This document shows, in pieces, positions 34,102-43,031 of a stretch of DNA of 64,000 nucleotides. The translations under genes and the position numbers were made by a program. Source of the stretch: Cellulosimicrobium sp. ES-005 (GTDB lineage Bacteria; Actinomycetota; Actinomycetes; Actinomycetales; Cellulomonadaceae); the NCBI RefSeq assembly GCF_040448685.1, contig NZ_CP159290.1, positions 3,534,001 to 3,598,000 on the forward strand, given 5' to 3'. Under the pieces are notes generated by a model. That model searched no databases. It worked only from the letters and a program-made list of their open reading frames with translations, and was not told the origin of the DNA. Numbering within the stretch: the stretch's first letter is position 1; each line of letters starts with the position of its first letter.

Positions 34102-35094
34102 ATGGCCGACGCCCCCACGCCCGCCCCGCCGCAGCCGGAGTCGCGCAACCCGCGGGTCGCCCGGCCGGAGGACGGCGGCGAGAGCACCGTCACCGTCGTC
34201 GTCGCGTTCCTCGCGAACGCGCTCGTCGCGGGCGCCAAGACCGTCGCCGCGACGATCACCGGGTCGGCGTCGATGCTCGCCGAGGCCGTGCACTCGTGGG
34301 CGGACACCGGCAACGAGGTCTTCCTGCTCGTCGCCGACAAGCGCTCGCGGCGCCCCGCCGACGCCGAGCACCCGCTCGGGTTCGGCCGCGAGGCGTACGT
34401 GTGGTCGATGTTCGCGGCGATCGGGCTGTTCGCCGTCGGTGCGGGGGTCTCGATCACGCACGGCATCCAGGAGCTCGTGCACCCCGAGCCAGCGGACGAC
34501 TTCGTCGTCGCCTACGCGGTGCTGGCGCTCGCGTTCGTCCTGGAGGGTGTGTCGTTCCTCCGCGCCCGGCGCCAGGCGCGCGACGAGGCGCGGGCCGCCG
34601 ACCGGGACACGTTGCACCACGTGCTCGTGACCTCCGACCCCACGCTGCGGGCCGTGTACGCGGAGGACGCCGCCGCGCTGGTCGGCCTCGTCGTCGCGTT
34701 CGGCGGGGTGCTCGCGCACCAGCTCACCGGCTCTCCCGTCCCGGACGCGATCGGGTCGATCGTCGTCGGCATCGTGCTCGCGGTGGTGTCGGTCGTGCTC
34801 ATCGACCGCAACCGCCGCTTCCTCGTCGGCGAGGCCGCGCTGCCCGCGACGCGGGCCGCCGTCCTGCAGGGCATCCGGGACCTGCCGGAGGTCGAGCGCG
34901 TGACCTACCTGCGGCTCGAGTACGTGGGCCCGCGCGCGCTCTACCTCGTGGCGAGCGTCGACCTCCGCGGCGACGAGACCGAGACGACGGTCGCGCGCCG
35001 CCTCGACGACCTCGAGCGCCGCGTGACGTCCGTGCCGCTCATCGCGGGCGCGGTCTTCACCGTCTCGGCCCCCGAGGAACCGTCGATCTCCTGA
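34102..35094 (+). CDS. Cation diffusion facilitator family transporter (SLC30A9-like)
   Basis: Divalent-metal/proton antiporter of the inner membrane, 330 residues. TM2 carries the metal-site pattern AEAVHSWADTGNE (His and Asp four apart), and a later helix has YAEDAAALVGLVVAFGG, where classical CDFs have a second HxxxD; this EDxAA form is typical of the ZNT9-like branch. Six TM helices lie between about 35 and 240, followed by a cytoplasmic ferredoxin-like domain (VERVTYLRLEYVGPRALYLV). TAGACC ends 6 nt before the ATG, hinting at a leaderless start. Zinc or manganese export cannot be decided. Copy C of the 60-bp palindrome follows 10 nt after the stop. Confidence 0.88.
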   Translation: MADAPTPAPPQPESRNPRVARPEDGGESTVTVVVAFLANALVAGAKTVAATITGSASMLAEAVHSWADTGNEVFLLVADKRSRRPADAEHPLGFGREAYVWSMFAAIGLFAVGAGVSITHGIQELVHPEPADDFVVAYAVLALAFVLEGVSFLRARRQARDEARAADRDTLHHVLVTSDPTLRAVYAEDAAALVGLVVAFGGVLAHQLTGSPVPDAIGSIVVGIVLAVVSVVLIDRNRRFLVGEAALPATRAAVLQGIRDLPEVERVTYLRLEYVGPRALYLVASVDLRGDETETTVARRLDDLERRVTSVPLIAGAVFTVSAPEEPSIS

Positions 35095-35104
35095 CCCTGA
35101 CGGT

Positions 35105-35164
35105 GCCGAACCCGGGGTTTCTCCCCGGTTCGACGCCGAGCCGGGGAGCGACCCCGGGTTCGGC
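35105..35164. repeat. 60-bp imperfect palindrome, copy C
   Basis: The left arm GCCGAACCCGGGGTTTCTCC pairs almost completely with the right arm (GCCGAACCCGGGGTCGCTCC on the other strand). It lies between the convergent CDF and ogt genes, 10 nt and 11 nt from their stops, and probably terminates both. Confidence 0.8.
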
Positions 35165-35175
35165 TCAGGGGGTGT

Positions 35176-35742
35176 TCAGAGGAGCGACGGCGCCCCCGTC
35201 GCGCGGGCCTCGCGGTCGAGCAGGCTGCGCTTGACCTCGAGGCCGTAGCGGAACCCGCCGAGGCTGCCGTCCGTGCGGAGCACGCGGTGGCACGGGACGA
35301 ACAGCGCGGCGGCGTTCATCGCGCACGCGCCCGCGGCGGCGCGCACGGCGGCGGGCCGCCCCGACAGCTCGGCGTACCGGGTGTAGGTGACGGGGTCGCC
35401 CGGCTCGACCGTGCGCAGCACGTCCCACGCGTGCGCACGGTACGGGCCCGAGACCTGGCGCACGGGGACGGCGTCGATCGCGTGCACGTCGCCCGCGTAG
35501 TACGCGCGGACCGCGGCGACGGCCAGGACGACGGCGGGCGCGTCGTCGGGCACGGCCGAGACGTCCGCGGGACGCAGGTCGGGGTGGACGAGCGCGACGA
35601 GCGCCGCGGGCTCGGCCGTCCAGCCGGAGGCGAGGACCGTGCCGTCGGGGTCGACGACGACGGTGAACGGGCCGTCGGGCGTCTCGACGGTCGTCGTCAC
35701 GGCGGTCGCCGAGGTCGCGGGGGCGGTGGGTGCGGTGGTCAC
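35176..35742 (-). CDS. ogt: Methylated-DNA--protein-cysteine methyltransferase
   Basis: Suicide repair protein removing methyl from O6-methylguanine. 188 residues. The C-terminal domain has [19 protein letters not shown], the Asn hinge (CAMNAA) and the active-site PCHRV with the acceptor Cys151, followed by [18 protein letters not shown]. The GTG at 35742 overlaps the stop of the upstream ada-alkA gene (GTGA) and has AAGGAGA 5 nt upstream. Genes for Ada/AlkA and Ogt in one operon give coordinated alkylation repair. Confidence 0.93.
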   Translation of the reverse strand: MTTAPTAPATSATAVTTTVETPDGPFTVVVDPDGTVLASGWTAEPAALVALVHPDLRPADVSAVPDDAPAVVLAVAAVRAYYAGDVHAIDAVPVRQVSGPYRAHAWDVLRTVEPGDPVTYTRYAELSGRPAAVRAAAGACAMNAAALFVPCHRVLRTDGSLGGFRYGLEVKRSLLDREARATGAPSLL

Positions 35743-37349
35743 GGGGTCTCCTTCGTGGGGTCGGACGAGGGTCGGGGAGTCGCGGCGCGCCACAGGTGCA
35801 TCGCGGCGTACGAGCGCCACGGCGCCCAGCGCTCGGCGTGCGCGGCGAGCGCGCGACGCTCGTCGGGCAGACCGAGCGCCGCGGCGCCCGCGCGGAGGGC
35901 GAGGTCGCCGTCGAGCAGGACGTCGGGGTCGTGCAGGACGCGCATCGCGACGTACCCGGACGTCCACGGGCCGACGCCGGGCATCGCCTCGAGCGCCGCG
36001 CGCTGGGCCGCCGGGTCGTCGGCGGGGGACAGCGCGAGCGCGCCGTCCGCGAGGGCCCGGGCGACGCCGAGGATCGCGGCCGTGCGCCGCGCCGGCCCGC
36101 GCACGTGGTCGGCTCCGCCGTCGGCGAGCTGCGCCGGCGTCGGGAAGAGGCGGGTCGGCCCGAACCGGGACGCGAACGGCGTGCCGAGCGCGACGGCGAG
36201 CCGCGACAGGTGCGTGCGCGCGGCGGCGACGGAGATCTGCTGTCCCACGAGCGCGCGGACGAGGATCTCCGTCGCGTCCACCGCGCCGGGGACGCGGATG
36301 CCGGGCACGGCGCGCACCGACGCGGCGAGCGCCGGGTCGGTGGCGAGGGCGGCGTCCACGGCCGCGGGGTCGGCGTCGAGGTCGAACAGGCGGCGGACCC
36401 GGGCGATCGCCGCGGGCAGGTCGGCCACGGACGTGAGCTCGAGCTCGACGTGGAACCGCGCCGCGCCGCGGACGCGCGCCGGCGGCGGGCCGTACGTCGC
36501 GCGGAACGCGCCCGGCCCGTGCGGCAGCGCGAGCGTGCGCGCGTACGACAGGAGGGGTCCGGTGAGGTCCGCGACCTCGACGCCGTCGACGGCGCGGGCC
36601 GCCAGGAACGCGAACACGCCGCGCGCGTCGAAGGGCTCGCGCAGGGGGAGCGTGAGGTCGAGCACCGCGGCGGTGCCGCCGTCGTCCCGGACGGCACGAG
36701 CGTCGTCGGGGACGCGCACGCCCGCGTCGCCGCGCGGAGGGGTCGGGCGGCCGGGCCGGGCCCGACGGCGCAGCTCGCTGGGCGTGGTGTCGAAGACCTC
36801 GGTGATCGTGTCGTTGAACTGCCGGACGCTGCCGAAGCCCGCGGCGAACGCGACGTCGGCGAGCCGGAGGTCGGTGCCCGTGAGCAGGGCGCGCGCGGTC
36901 TGGGCGCGCAGCGCGCGGGCGAGCGCGACGGGACCGGCGCCCAGCTCCGCGACGAGCACGCGGTGCACGTGCCGGGCCGAGTACCCGAGCCGTGCGGCGA
37001 GGCCGTCGACCCCCTCGCGGTCCACGACCCCGTCGGCGACGAGGCGCATCGCGCGGGCGGAGAGGTCGTGCCCGAGGTCCCAGCTCGGCGTGCCGGGGAC
37101 GGCCTCCGGCAGGCACCGCTTGCACGCGCGGTAGCCGGCCTCGTGCGCGGCCGCGGACGTGAGGTAGAACGTGACGTTCTCCGGCTTGGGCGTCCGTGCC
37201 GGGCACGACGGCCGGCAGTAGATGCCCGTGCTGCTCACCGCCGTGATGAACTGCCCGTCGAACCGGCGGTCGCGCGACGCGATGGCGCGGTAGCGCTCCG
37301 CGAACACGGGGTCCGCCGCCGCACGGGGGGTCGCGAGGGTCGTCGTCAT
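35739..37349 (-). CDS. AdaA-AlkA fusion: methylphosphotriester-sensing regulator with 3-methyladenine DNA glycosylase
   Basis: Alkylation-response protein of 536 residues. Residues 1-85 are the Ada zinc domain with Cys45, Cys49, Cys76 and Cys79; the first Cys accepts methyl from phosphotriesters in Ada. An AraC-type HTH follows (about 95-195, [18 protein letters not shown]). The C-terminal half (about 225-520) is an AlkA glycosylase with the helix-hairpin-helix [15 protein letters not shown] and the catalytic Asp region LLDGDLALR. The Ogt domain that ends E. coli Ada is encoded separately just downstream. It should activate its own operon when DNA is methylated and also excise damaged bases. 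ATG start at 37349. Confidence 0.93.
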   Translation of the reverse strand: MTTTLATPRAAADPVFAERYRAIASRDRRFDGQFITAVSSTGIYCRPSCPARTPKPENVTFYLTSAAAHEAGYRACKRCLPEAVPGTPSWDLGHDLSARAMRLVADGVVDREGVDGLAARLGYSARHVHRVLVAELGAGPVALARALRAQTARALLTGTDLRLADVAFAAGFGSVRQFNDTITEVFDTTPSELRRRARPGRPTPPRGDAGVRVPDDARAVRDDGGTAAVLDLTLPLREPFDARGVFAFLAARAVDGVEVADLTGPLLSYARTLALPHGPGAFRATYGPPPARVRGAARFHVELELTSVADLPAAIARVRRLFDLDADPAAVDAALATDPALAASVRAVPGIRVPGAVDATEILVRALVGQQISVAAARTHLSRLAVALGTPFASRFGPTRLFPTPAQLADGGADHVRGPARRTAAILGVARALADGALALSPADDPAAQRAALEAMPGVGPWTSGYVAMRVLHDPDVLLDGDLALRAGAAALGLPDERRALAAHAERWAPWRSYAAMHLWRAATPRPSSDPTKETP

Positions 37350-37503
37350 GCCTCGATCCTCACCCGCGGGACGACCGCTTGGCTAGCGGGATTCGGACAC
37401 GACGGTGCCGCCCCTCCGGCGCGAACGCGGGGTCCTTCCTCAGGAGGGTCGGGTCGTGGGGAGCCAGCCCGGGCTCGGCAGCCGGAGGCGTCGGCGGGAC
37501 CCG

Positions 37504-38544
37504 TCAGACGCGGGCGTCGAGCCAGTCGAGCACCTCGCGCAGGTAGGTCGACCTCGCGGGCTCGGGGGAGAGTGCGAGGTCGTGCGCGCCGCCCTCGACC
37601 GTGACGACCGTGACGTCGTCGCCCAGCCGCTCGGCGCGCGACGTGATCTGACCGACGTCGAGCACGCTGTCGGTCGTGAGCAGGGCGTCGTGCCAGCCCG
37701 ACGCCGGGCCGCTGCGCGCGGACGCCAGCACGAGGACGGGGCAGTCGACGTGCAGACCGCGCGCCACGCGCGCGTGCCCGCGCCGCACCGCGCGCAGGAA
37801 CCCCGCACGGACCGGGAAGCCCTCGATCGGCTTCCAGGCCAGGTCGAAGTCCCACTCGCCACCCGTGCTCGCGTGCAGGGCCTCGGCCCAGTGTGGGTCC
37901 AGGCCGCCCACCACCAGCCGCGGCGCGACCCGGCCGACCGCGTCGACCACCCACGTCACCGGGCCCCGGAACACCCACGGCTTGTTGAGGTCGAACCACG
38001 GGCTGTTGAGCACGAGCGCCGCGAGCCGGCCCGGGCGCGCGTCGGCCCACAGGCTCGCGACGAGCCCGCCCGTCGAGTGGCCCAGCACGACGAGCTGCTC
38101 GTGCCCCTCCGCGCGGATCGCGCGCGCGGCGGCGTCCAGGTCGCGGGCGTAGACGGCGAGGTCCGTGACGAAGTTGGGGTCGTCGTCGGGCCGGGACGGG
38201 GCGCCCGAGCCGCGCCCGATCGAGCGCCCGTAGCCGCGCAGGTCGAGCGCGTAGAACCGGTACCCGCGCGCCTCGACCGCCTCGGCGACGTGCGTCTGGA
38301 AGAAGTAGTCGATGAACCCGTGGACGTACAGCACCGCGGGCCGCTCTCCCGCGACCGACGGCGGCTCCCCGCCCGCGGCGGACCCCGCGCCCGGCGCGGT
38401 GGACGGGGTGGCCGGACGTGCGCCGTCGGCCCTGCGGACGAGCGTCGCCACCGCGCCGTCCGGCAGGTCGAGGTCCCGCGCGACCCAGTCCTCGCCCAGC
38501 ACGTCCGTGCGCCACCCCGTCCGCGTCCCGGCCATCTCGTCCAC
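37504..38544 (-). CDS. Alpha/beta hydrolase (monoacylglycerol-lipase-like)
   Basis: Serine hydrolase, 346 residues, predicted cytoplasmic. The fold shows VLYVHGFIDYFFQ (oxyanion hole), the LDLRGYGRS strand, the nucleophile elbow GHSTGG and the C-terminal catalytic His in EGGAHDLALS. The lid region (about 190-245) includes LVLNSPWFDLNKPW. An insert at about 45-65 is Pro/Ala/Gly-rich. The GTG at 38544 has GGAGGA about 5 nt upstream and is preferred to the ATG at 38535. Divergent from the acyl-CoA hydratase-like gene. Substrate unknown; a lysophospholipase or ester hydrolase is plausible. Confidence 0.85.
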   Translation of the reverse strand: MDEMAGTRTGWRTDVLGEDWVARDLDLPDGAVATLVRRADGARPATPSTAPGAGSAAGGEPPSVAGERPAVLYVHGFIDYFFQTHVAEAVEARGYRFYALDLRGYGRSIGRGSGAPSRPDDDPNFVTDLAVYARDLDAAARAIRAEGHEQLVVLGHSTGGLVASLWADARPGRLAALVLNSPWFDLNKPWVFRGPVTWVVDAVGRVAPRLVVGGLDPHWAEALHASTGGEWDFDLAWKPIEGFPVRAGFLRAVRRGHARVARGLHVDCPVLVLASARSGPASGWHDALLTTDSVLDVGQITSRAERLGDDVTVVTVEGGAHDLALSPEPARSTYLREVLDWLDARV

Positions 38545-38691
38545 CGTCTCCTCCTCGTCACCGGCTCGTCCGACCTGTCAGCGTCCCACCGCTCCCCGGG
38601 CCCGTCGAGCGCTGGCACGGGACGGCGGCGAGACGTGTCGGCGGCCCGGGACCCCGGGACCCGCGGCGCGCCGACGCCTCGCGGTGCGAGG

Positions 38692-38697
38692 TAGCGT
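38692..38697 (+). promoter_or_regulatory. -10 box TAGCGT before the acyl-CoA hydrolase gene (leaderless type)
   Basis: TAGCGT ends 7 nt before the GTG at 38705. It is the same hexamer as before dcd. No Shine-Dalgarno sequence is present. Confidence 0.5.
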
Positions 38698-38704
38698 GGC
38701 GCGC

Positions 38705-40036
38705 GTGACGAGCGAGATCATCGCCCGCGTCGACGACGGCGTCGGGCACCTCACCCTGGACCGGCCCCGCGCGCTCAACGCGCTCGGCGACGCGATGCTC
38801 GGCGAGATCGCCGACGTGCTGGAGGAGTGGCGCGTCGACCCGACCGTGCGCGTCGTGCTGCTCGACGGCGCCGGCGACCGCGGCCTGTGCGCGGGCGGCG
38901 ACGTCCGCGCGCTCCACGCGTCGATCGTGGCCGGGAAGCAGGCCGAGGCGCGCCGCTACTTCCGGCGCGAGTACGCGGTGGACGCGGCGCTCGCGGAGCT
39001 GCCCGTTCCCGTCGTGACGATCATGGACGGCATCACCATGGGCGGCGGGGTCGGCCTCGGCGCGCACGCCCCGGTGCGCGTCGTCACCGAGCGGTCGCGC
39101 GTCGCGATGCCGGAGACGCGGATCGGCTTCACGCCCGACGTCGGCGGGTCCTGGCTCCTGGCGCGCGCGCCCGGGCGGCTGGGGGAGATGCTCGCGCTCG
39201 GTGCCGTGACGATGGACGCCGCCGACGCGATCTTCGTCGGGCTCGCGGACCACTACGTGCCGAGCGAGCGGCTGCCCGTGCTCGCCGCCGACCTCGCCGC
39301 GCTCGCGAGCGCGGGGGTCGACCCGCTCGACGTCGAGGACGTGCGGGAGGTCGTGCGTCGCCACGCCCTGCCGGCGCCGGTCTCGCGACTCGTCACCCGA
39401 CAGGCGGCGGTCGAGGCCGCGTACTCGGCGGACACCGTGCCCGAGATCCTGGCCCGCCTGCGCGCCGCAGCCCAGGACGGGGACGAGCAGTCCGGCGCCG
39501 AGGCCGACGAGCTCGAGCGGCTCTCCCCGACCGCGGTCACCGTGGCGCTCGCGGCCGTGCGCAGCGCGCGCGACCTCCCCGACCTGCGCGCGGCGCTGGA
39601 GCAGGAGTACGGCCTCGTCTCCTGGTTCGTCGACACGCAGCCCGACCTCGTCGAGGGCGTCCGCGCGCAGCTCGTCGACAAGGACCGCGACCCCTCGTGG
39701 CGCCCGGCGACGCTCGCCGAGGTCGACCCCGGGGTCGGCGCCGAGGCGCTCGCCTACGTCCCTGCCGAGCCCCTGTGGGACGACGCGCTCAGCCCGCGCC
39801 TCGCACGCCGCGCGGTCGAGGCCGTCGTCCGCCGGTTCAGCGAGGACGAGCCGACCGCCCAGGAGCTGGCGGAGGCAGCCGACGACCTCGTGGTCGAGCT
39901 CGTCCAGCGGCGCGACGACGGGGGCACGGTCGTGCACCTCGCGGACTCGTGCGGCGAGCACTTCCTCGACGGGTACTGGCCCGCGGTGCGGTTCGACGCC
40001 GTGGGCGACGTCGTCGAGGTCACCGTCGAGTCCTGA
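38705..40036 (+). CDS. Enoyl-CoA hydratase/isomerase family protein, 3-hydroxyisobutyryl-CoA hydrolase-like, with C-terminal extension
   Basis: 443 residues. Residues 1-355 form a crotonase fold of the HIBCH type: LTLDRPRALNALGDAM, CAGGDVRAL (oxyanion hole), MDGITMGGGVGLG (second oxyanion Gly and catalytic region), MPETRIGFTPDVGGSW, and the HIBCH-typical end LVDKDRDPSWRP. HIBCH enzymes hydrolyse 3-hydroxyisobutyryl-CoA in valine breakdown. About 90 further residues follow (WDDALSPRLARRAV to the end), which I do not recognise. The GTG start fits the upstream -10 box. A 16-bp terminator lies 32 nt after the stop. Confidence 0.85.
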   Translation: MTSEIIARVDDGVGHLTLDRPRALNALGDAMLGEIADVLEEWRVDPTVRVVLLDGAGDRGLCAGGDVRALHASIVAGKQAEARRYFRREYAVDAALAELPVPVVTIMDGITMGGGVGLGAHAPVRVVTERSRVAMPETRIGFTPDVGGSWLLARAPGRLGEMLALGAVTMDAADAIFVGLADHYVPSERLPVLAADLAALASAGVDPLDVEDVREVVRRHALPAPVSRLVTRQAAVEAAYSADTVPEILARLRAAAQDGDEQSGAEADELERLSPTAVTVALAAVRSARDLPDLRAALEQEYGLVSWFVDTQPDLVEGVRAQLVDKDRDPSWRPATLAEVDPGVGAEALAYVPAEPLWDDALSPRLARRAVEAVVRRFSEDEPTAQELAEAADDLVVELVQRRDDGGTVVHLADSCGEHFLDGYWPAVRFDAVGDVVEVTVES

Positions 40037-40068
40037 CTCGCCGGCACGCACGCGCTCGCCGGAAGACG

Positions 40069-40105
40069 CCGAAGCGGCCACGCCCGGAAGGCGTGGCCGC
40101 TTCGG
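40069..40105. terminator. 16-bp bidirectional terminator
   Basis: CCGAAGCGGCCACGCC (40069-40084) pairs perfectly with GGCGTGGCCGCTTCGG (40090-40105), loop CGGAA. It lies between the convergent acyl-CoA hydrolase-like and ThuA genes and can serve both. Confidence 0.85.
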
Positions 40106-40125
40106 CCGGAGGTGGGCTCCCGAGG

Positions 40126-41211
40126 TCAGAAGACGAGCGTCTGCTGCCACTCGATCAGGTCGCCGATCTTCGCGACGAGGGTCTCGTCCTGGAGACCGTG
40201 CGCCTTCCCCTGGGCCTGCTTGAGGATGTGGATCGCGTCCGCGTGCGCGCCCGCGTCGGCGGCCGCCTCGGCCCGGTCGAGGTAGTCGCGCACGCCCGCG
40301 GAGAGCTTCTCCGCGCGGTTCGAGCCCGTCGAGAGCGACGTCACGATGCCGTCGACCTCCTTGAAGGTGACGCAGTCACCGCCGCCGCTCACCTTGCCGG
40401 CCGTCCACTCGATGCCCCCGGCGAGGTGCGCGAGGAACAGCGGGTCCGAGTAGGAGGAGTCGACGTGGCCGGCGCCCTCGTACCAGGACCGTCCGCCCTC
40501 GAAGTTCTGGCACCAGGCCAGGGGGTGGTCGTCGCCCATGGCGTCGCGGCCGGGGTTGTAGGTCGACTCGTCCAGCGTGATGAGGACGTGCACGTCCTCC
40601 CGCGGGTTGCTGGTGAAGTTGTACCACTCGTCGAACCTCGTCCACTCCGCGGGGAGCATCTCGGTCGACGGGTGACCGGGGCTCTCGACCCGCATCGTGG
40701 CCGTCTGCTGGGCCGGGTGGCTCTTGAACCGCGCCGACCCGCCGCTGAGCTCGCTGTACCACGGCACCGCGTGCATGGTGTCGGTCGCGGCGTGCAGGCC
40801 GACGTACCCGCCGCCGTCGCGGATGTAGCCCTGCAGGGCCGCGAGCTCCGAGTCGTTCAGCAGCCGGGGACGAGCAGGGTCCTGGTTGTTGGTGCCGTCG
40901 ACCGGCGAGGCGAAGAGGATCGTCGCGTACTGCGAGAGGTCCTCGGCGCTCGTGAACGGCGTCGAGTCGAGCGTCAGCTCGGGCTGCCGCGAGTCCCACA
41001 CGTCGACCGTGAACCCGCGCTCCTCGCCGATGGCGATGACGGCCTCGGTCGTCTCGTCGATGTGCGAGTGACGGAAGCCGAGAGTCTCGCCGACGACGAG
41101 GACCTTGTACTCGTCGTCGGCCGCGCTCGCCGGGACCGCGGCGACCCCGACCGCGAGAGCGCTCGCTGCAGCGGTGAGGCCGGTGGCCAGACGCCAGGCG
41201 TGATGCTTCAT
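40126..41211 (-). CDS. Secreted ThuA-domain protein
   Basis: 361 residues. A Sec signal peptide (1-30, cleavage after ASA) is followed by a ThuA domain, a class-I glutamine-amidotransferase-like fold: KVLVVGETLGFRHSHIDETT at the start, YATILFASPVDG, YIRDGGGYVGLHAATDTMH in the middle, and HPLAWCQNFEGGRSWYEGAGH near residue 235-255. Secreted ThuA domains often occur with carbohydrate-active enzymes. The last 85 residues are helical (SAGVRDYLDRAEAAADAGAH), resembling the FIVAR/coiled segments in other secreted actinobacterial hydrolases. GGAG lies 6-7 nt before the ATG. The upstream region contains an AT-rich patch. Biochemical role unclear. Confidence 0.85.
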   Translation of the reverse strand: MKHHAWRLATGLTAAASALAVGVAAVPASAADDEYKVLVVGETLGFRHSHIDETTEAVIAIGEERGFTVDVWDSRQPELTLDSTPFTSAEDLSQYATILFASPVDGTNNQDPARPRLLNDSELAALQGYIRDGGGYVGLHAATDTMHAVPWYSELSGGSARFKSHPAQQTATMRVESPGHPSTEMLPAEWTRFDEWYNFTSNPREDVHVLITLDESTYNPGRDAMGDDHPLAWCQNFEGGRSWYEGAGHVDSSYSDPLFLAHLAGGIEWTAGKVSGGGDCVTFKEVDGIVTSLSTGSNRAEKLSAGVRDYLDRAEAAADAGAHADAIHILKQAQGKAHGLQDETLVAKIGDLIEWQQTLVF

Positions 41212-41365
41212 GGTGACTCCTCGTTGAGTGAACCGGTACGCCCCCCGACCGTCGGGCATCCAGGTGCCCGGCGGCTTCGAGCGACGGTATCCCGCCCCGT
41301 CCCTAAAAGGCAATACCGATAAACAAAATGCCGTCGGGTGGTGGGGACGAGGCTCGGGGACGCAC
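41212..41365 (-). promoter_or_regulatory. Upstream region of the ThuA gene with an AT-rich promoter patch
   Basis: On the minus strand an AT-rich run around 41333-41300 (containing TTTTGTTTATCGG and TATTGCC) stands out against the GC-rich background, about 90-120 bp before the start codon. It probably holds the promoter, but no clear -35/-10 pair or operator could be assigned. Confidence 0.35.
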
Positions 41366-41397
41366 GACGGCCCGCCCCGGTCTCGGGGCGGGCCGTC
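41366..41397 (-). terminator. Hairpin downstream of the LppM-like gene
   Basis: GACGGCCCGCCCC (41366-41378) pairs perfectly with GGGGCGGGCCGTC (41385-41397) around a 6-nt loop, about 105 nt past the stop of the lipoprotein gene and upstream of the ThuA gene. Confidence 0.65.
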
Positions 41398-41440
41398 AAG
41401 GGTGGTGCTGCGGGCGGACCGGCGACGGGGGCCAGCCGGT

Positions 41441-41482
41441 GGTCAGCGACCGCTGGTCACCGACCGCCGGTCACCGACCACG
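41441..41482. repeat. Three tandem 14-bp repeats
   Basis: GGTCAGCGACCGCT, GGTCACCGACCGCC and GGTCACCGACCACG follow each other directly in the 3' region of the LppM-like gene. Each unit has an inner GGTC/GACC inverted repeat. Confidence 0.55.
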
Positions 41483-41502
41483 CGCCGTCGGACGCGCAGC
41501 CG

Positions 41503-42885
41503 TCACTCGGGCGGCGGGCGCAGGCGCGTCGCGTCGTCGATCTCGTCGTCCGGGCCGGCGGGGCTCGCCGGGCCGTCCGGGCCGGGGGCACCGGGCTGCG
41601 GCGGGAGGGGCTGCGTCGGCGCGGGCTGCTGGTACGGCGGCAGCGGCTGCGTCGCCCCCGGCGGCTGGGCGGGGAGCGGCGTCGTCGGCGACGACTGCGG
41701 GTGCGGCGCGCCGGGAGGGGCGTACGGAGCCGCGCCCGGGTAACCCCCCTGCGGCTGCGGCGGGGCCGGCGGCTGGGCGCCGTACGGGCCCGGGGCCGGG
41801 GGCTGCGCCCCGTAGCCCTGCGGCGCCCCCGGCTGCCCGGGGTAGGCGCCCGGCTGCTGGCCCGGCTGGCCCGGGTAGGCGCCCGGCTGCTGTCCCGGGT
41901 ACTGACCCTGCTGGCCGGGGTAGCCGCCCTGCTGGCCCGGCTGCTGGGCGGGGTAGCCCTGCTGGCCCGGGTACTGGCCCTGGGGCTGGCCGGGGTACTG
42001 ACCGGGCTGACCGGCCGCGGGGTACGCGCCCGGCTGACCCGGGTAGCCGCCCTGCTGGAAGCCGGCCGCCTGGCCGTCCTGCGTGCCCGGCTTGGAGCGG
42101 AGCACCAGCCAGAGCACCAGGCCGATGATGCCGAGCAGCACGACGCCGCCGATCACGAACCACAGCCAGGCCAGGGAGCCCGAGTCCGAGGAGTCGCCCG
42201 CGCTCTCCCCGCCGTCGGGCGCGGTGGCGCCGTCGGAGTTGTCGGTGGCCTCCTCGGAGCCCTCGTCGCCCGTGCCGGCCGCGCCGCCCGCGACGGCCGA
42301 GCCGCGCGCCGTCATCTCGTTGACCTCGCCGACGACCGGCGTCCACGTCACGGTGTTGCCGTCGACGGTGCCGTTGGACTCGGAGACCTCGCCGGGGAAC
42401 GTGATGGCGACCTTGATGTCGAGGCTGTCCATCATCTGCCGCGTCATCTCGTCGCCGGCCGCGTCGCCGGTCTCGGGGTTGAACTCCTCGCCCGTCATGT
42501 CCATCGAGCCGCTCACGACGTACTCGTCGCCCTCGCGCGTCACGGAGATGGAGTCGGTGGCGCCGGTGTCGAGCTGGGAGATGGGCTGGTCGGCGTACGT
42601 GATCCTGGTGCCGGTGTAGCCGTCCTGCGCGTACGGCTCCTGCGTCGCGCCCTCGGGCAGGTCGGACTCCATCTCGGAGCCCATCTGGTCCCACATCTCC
42701 TGCGGGTCCATGTCCAGGGACTGGGCCATCTCGTCGGAGAACGCCATCACGACGCTGCCGTCGAACGTGTCGTCCTCGTTGAGGGTGATGGCCATGTCCA
42801 TCCTCATGCACCCCGCGAGGAACAGTGCGAGGGTGGCGAAGAGGGCGCCGAGGCCGAGTCGTCTGCGCAAGGGTGAGGAGTTCAC
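41503..42885 (-). CDS. LppM-like lipoprotein with C-terminal TM and Pro/Gln/Tyr-rich cytoplasmic tail
   Basis: 460 residues. Lipobox FLAGC gives lipidated Cys26. An LppM domain follows (about 27-210: [32 protein letters not shown]). Then come an acidic Ser/Gly/Asp linker, one TM helix (about 250-275, [20 protein letters not shown]) with a positively charged stop, and a tail of about 180 residues dominated by PGQYPGQQ-like repeats ending in acidic [15 protein letters not shown]. LppM of mycobacteria acts at the cell envelope; the role here is unknown. GTG start at 42885 with GGTGAG nearby; the reading frame continues upstream without a better start. Divergent from clpB. Confidence 0.82.
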   Translation of the reverse strand: MNSSPLRRRLGLGALFATLALFLAGCMRMDMAITLNEDDTFDGSVVMAFSDEMAQSLDMDPQEMWDQMGSEMESDLPEGATQEPYAQDGYTGTRITYADQPISQLDTGATDSISVTREGDEYVVSGSMDMTGEEFNPETGDAAGDEMTRQMMDSLDIKVAITFPGEVSESNGTVDGNTVTWTPVVGEVNEMTARGSAVAGGAAGTGDEGSEEATDNSDGATAPDGGESAGDSSDSGSLAWLWFVIGGVVLLGIIGLVLWLVLRSKPGTQDGQAAGFQQGGYPGQPGAYPAAGQPGQYPGQPQGQYPGQQGYPAQQPGQQGGYPGQQGQYPGQQPGAYPGQPGQQPGAYPGQPGAPQGYGAQPPAPGPYGAQPPAPPQPQGGYPGAAPYAPPGAPHPQSSPTTPLPAQPPGATQPLPPYQQPAPTQPLPPQPGAPGPDGPASPAGPDDEIDDATRLRPPPE

Positions 42886-43002
42886 CGGCCCAGCATGTCG
42901 CGGATCGTCGCCCGAGGCGAGGGACGATGCCGATTTGAGACGGAATGCGGCCGAGAGTTCATCCACGTCGGACGACGGACCACCGGGAGGTCGGGCGCGA
43001 GG

Positions 43003-43031
43003 CTGACGATCGAAGTTGAGCGGAATACACT
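43003..43031 (+). promoter_or_regulatory. Promoter of clpB
   Basis: CTGACG (43003-43008) and TACACT (43026-43031) are separated by 17 nt, four and four of six consensus positions. The -10 box lies inside the HAIR element, so HspR binding would block polymerase. Transcription would start near 43038. Confidence 0.6.

Noticed and set aside
41700-42060. Short regular repeats that could suggest a CRISPR array
   Set aside because: They are codon-level repeats encoding PGQYPGQ in the LppM-like tail, with no unique spacers and no cas genes.
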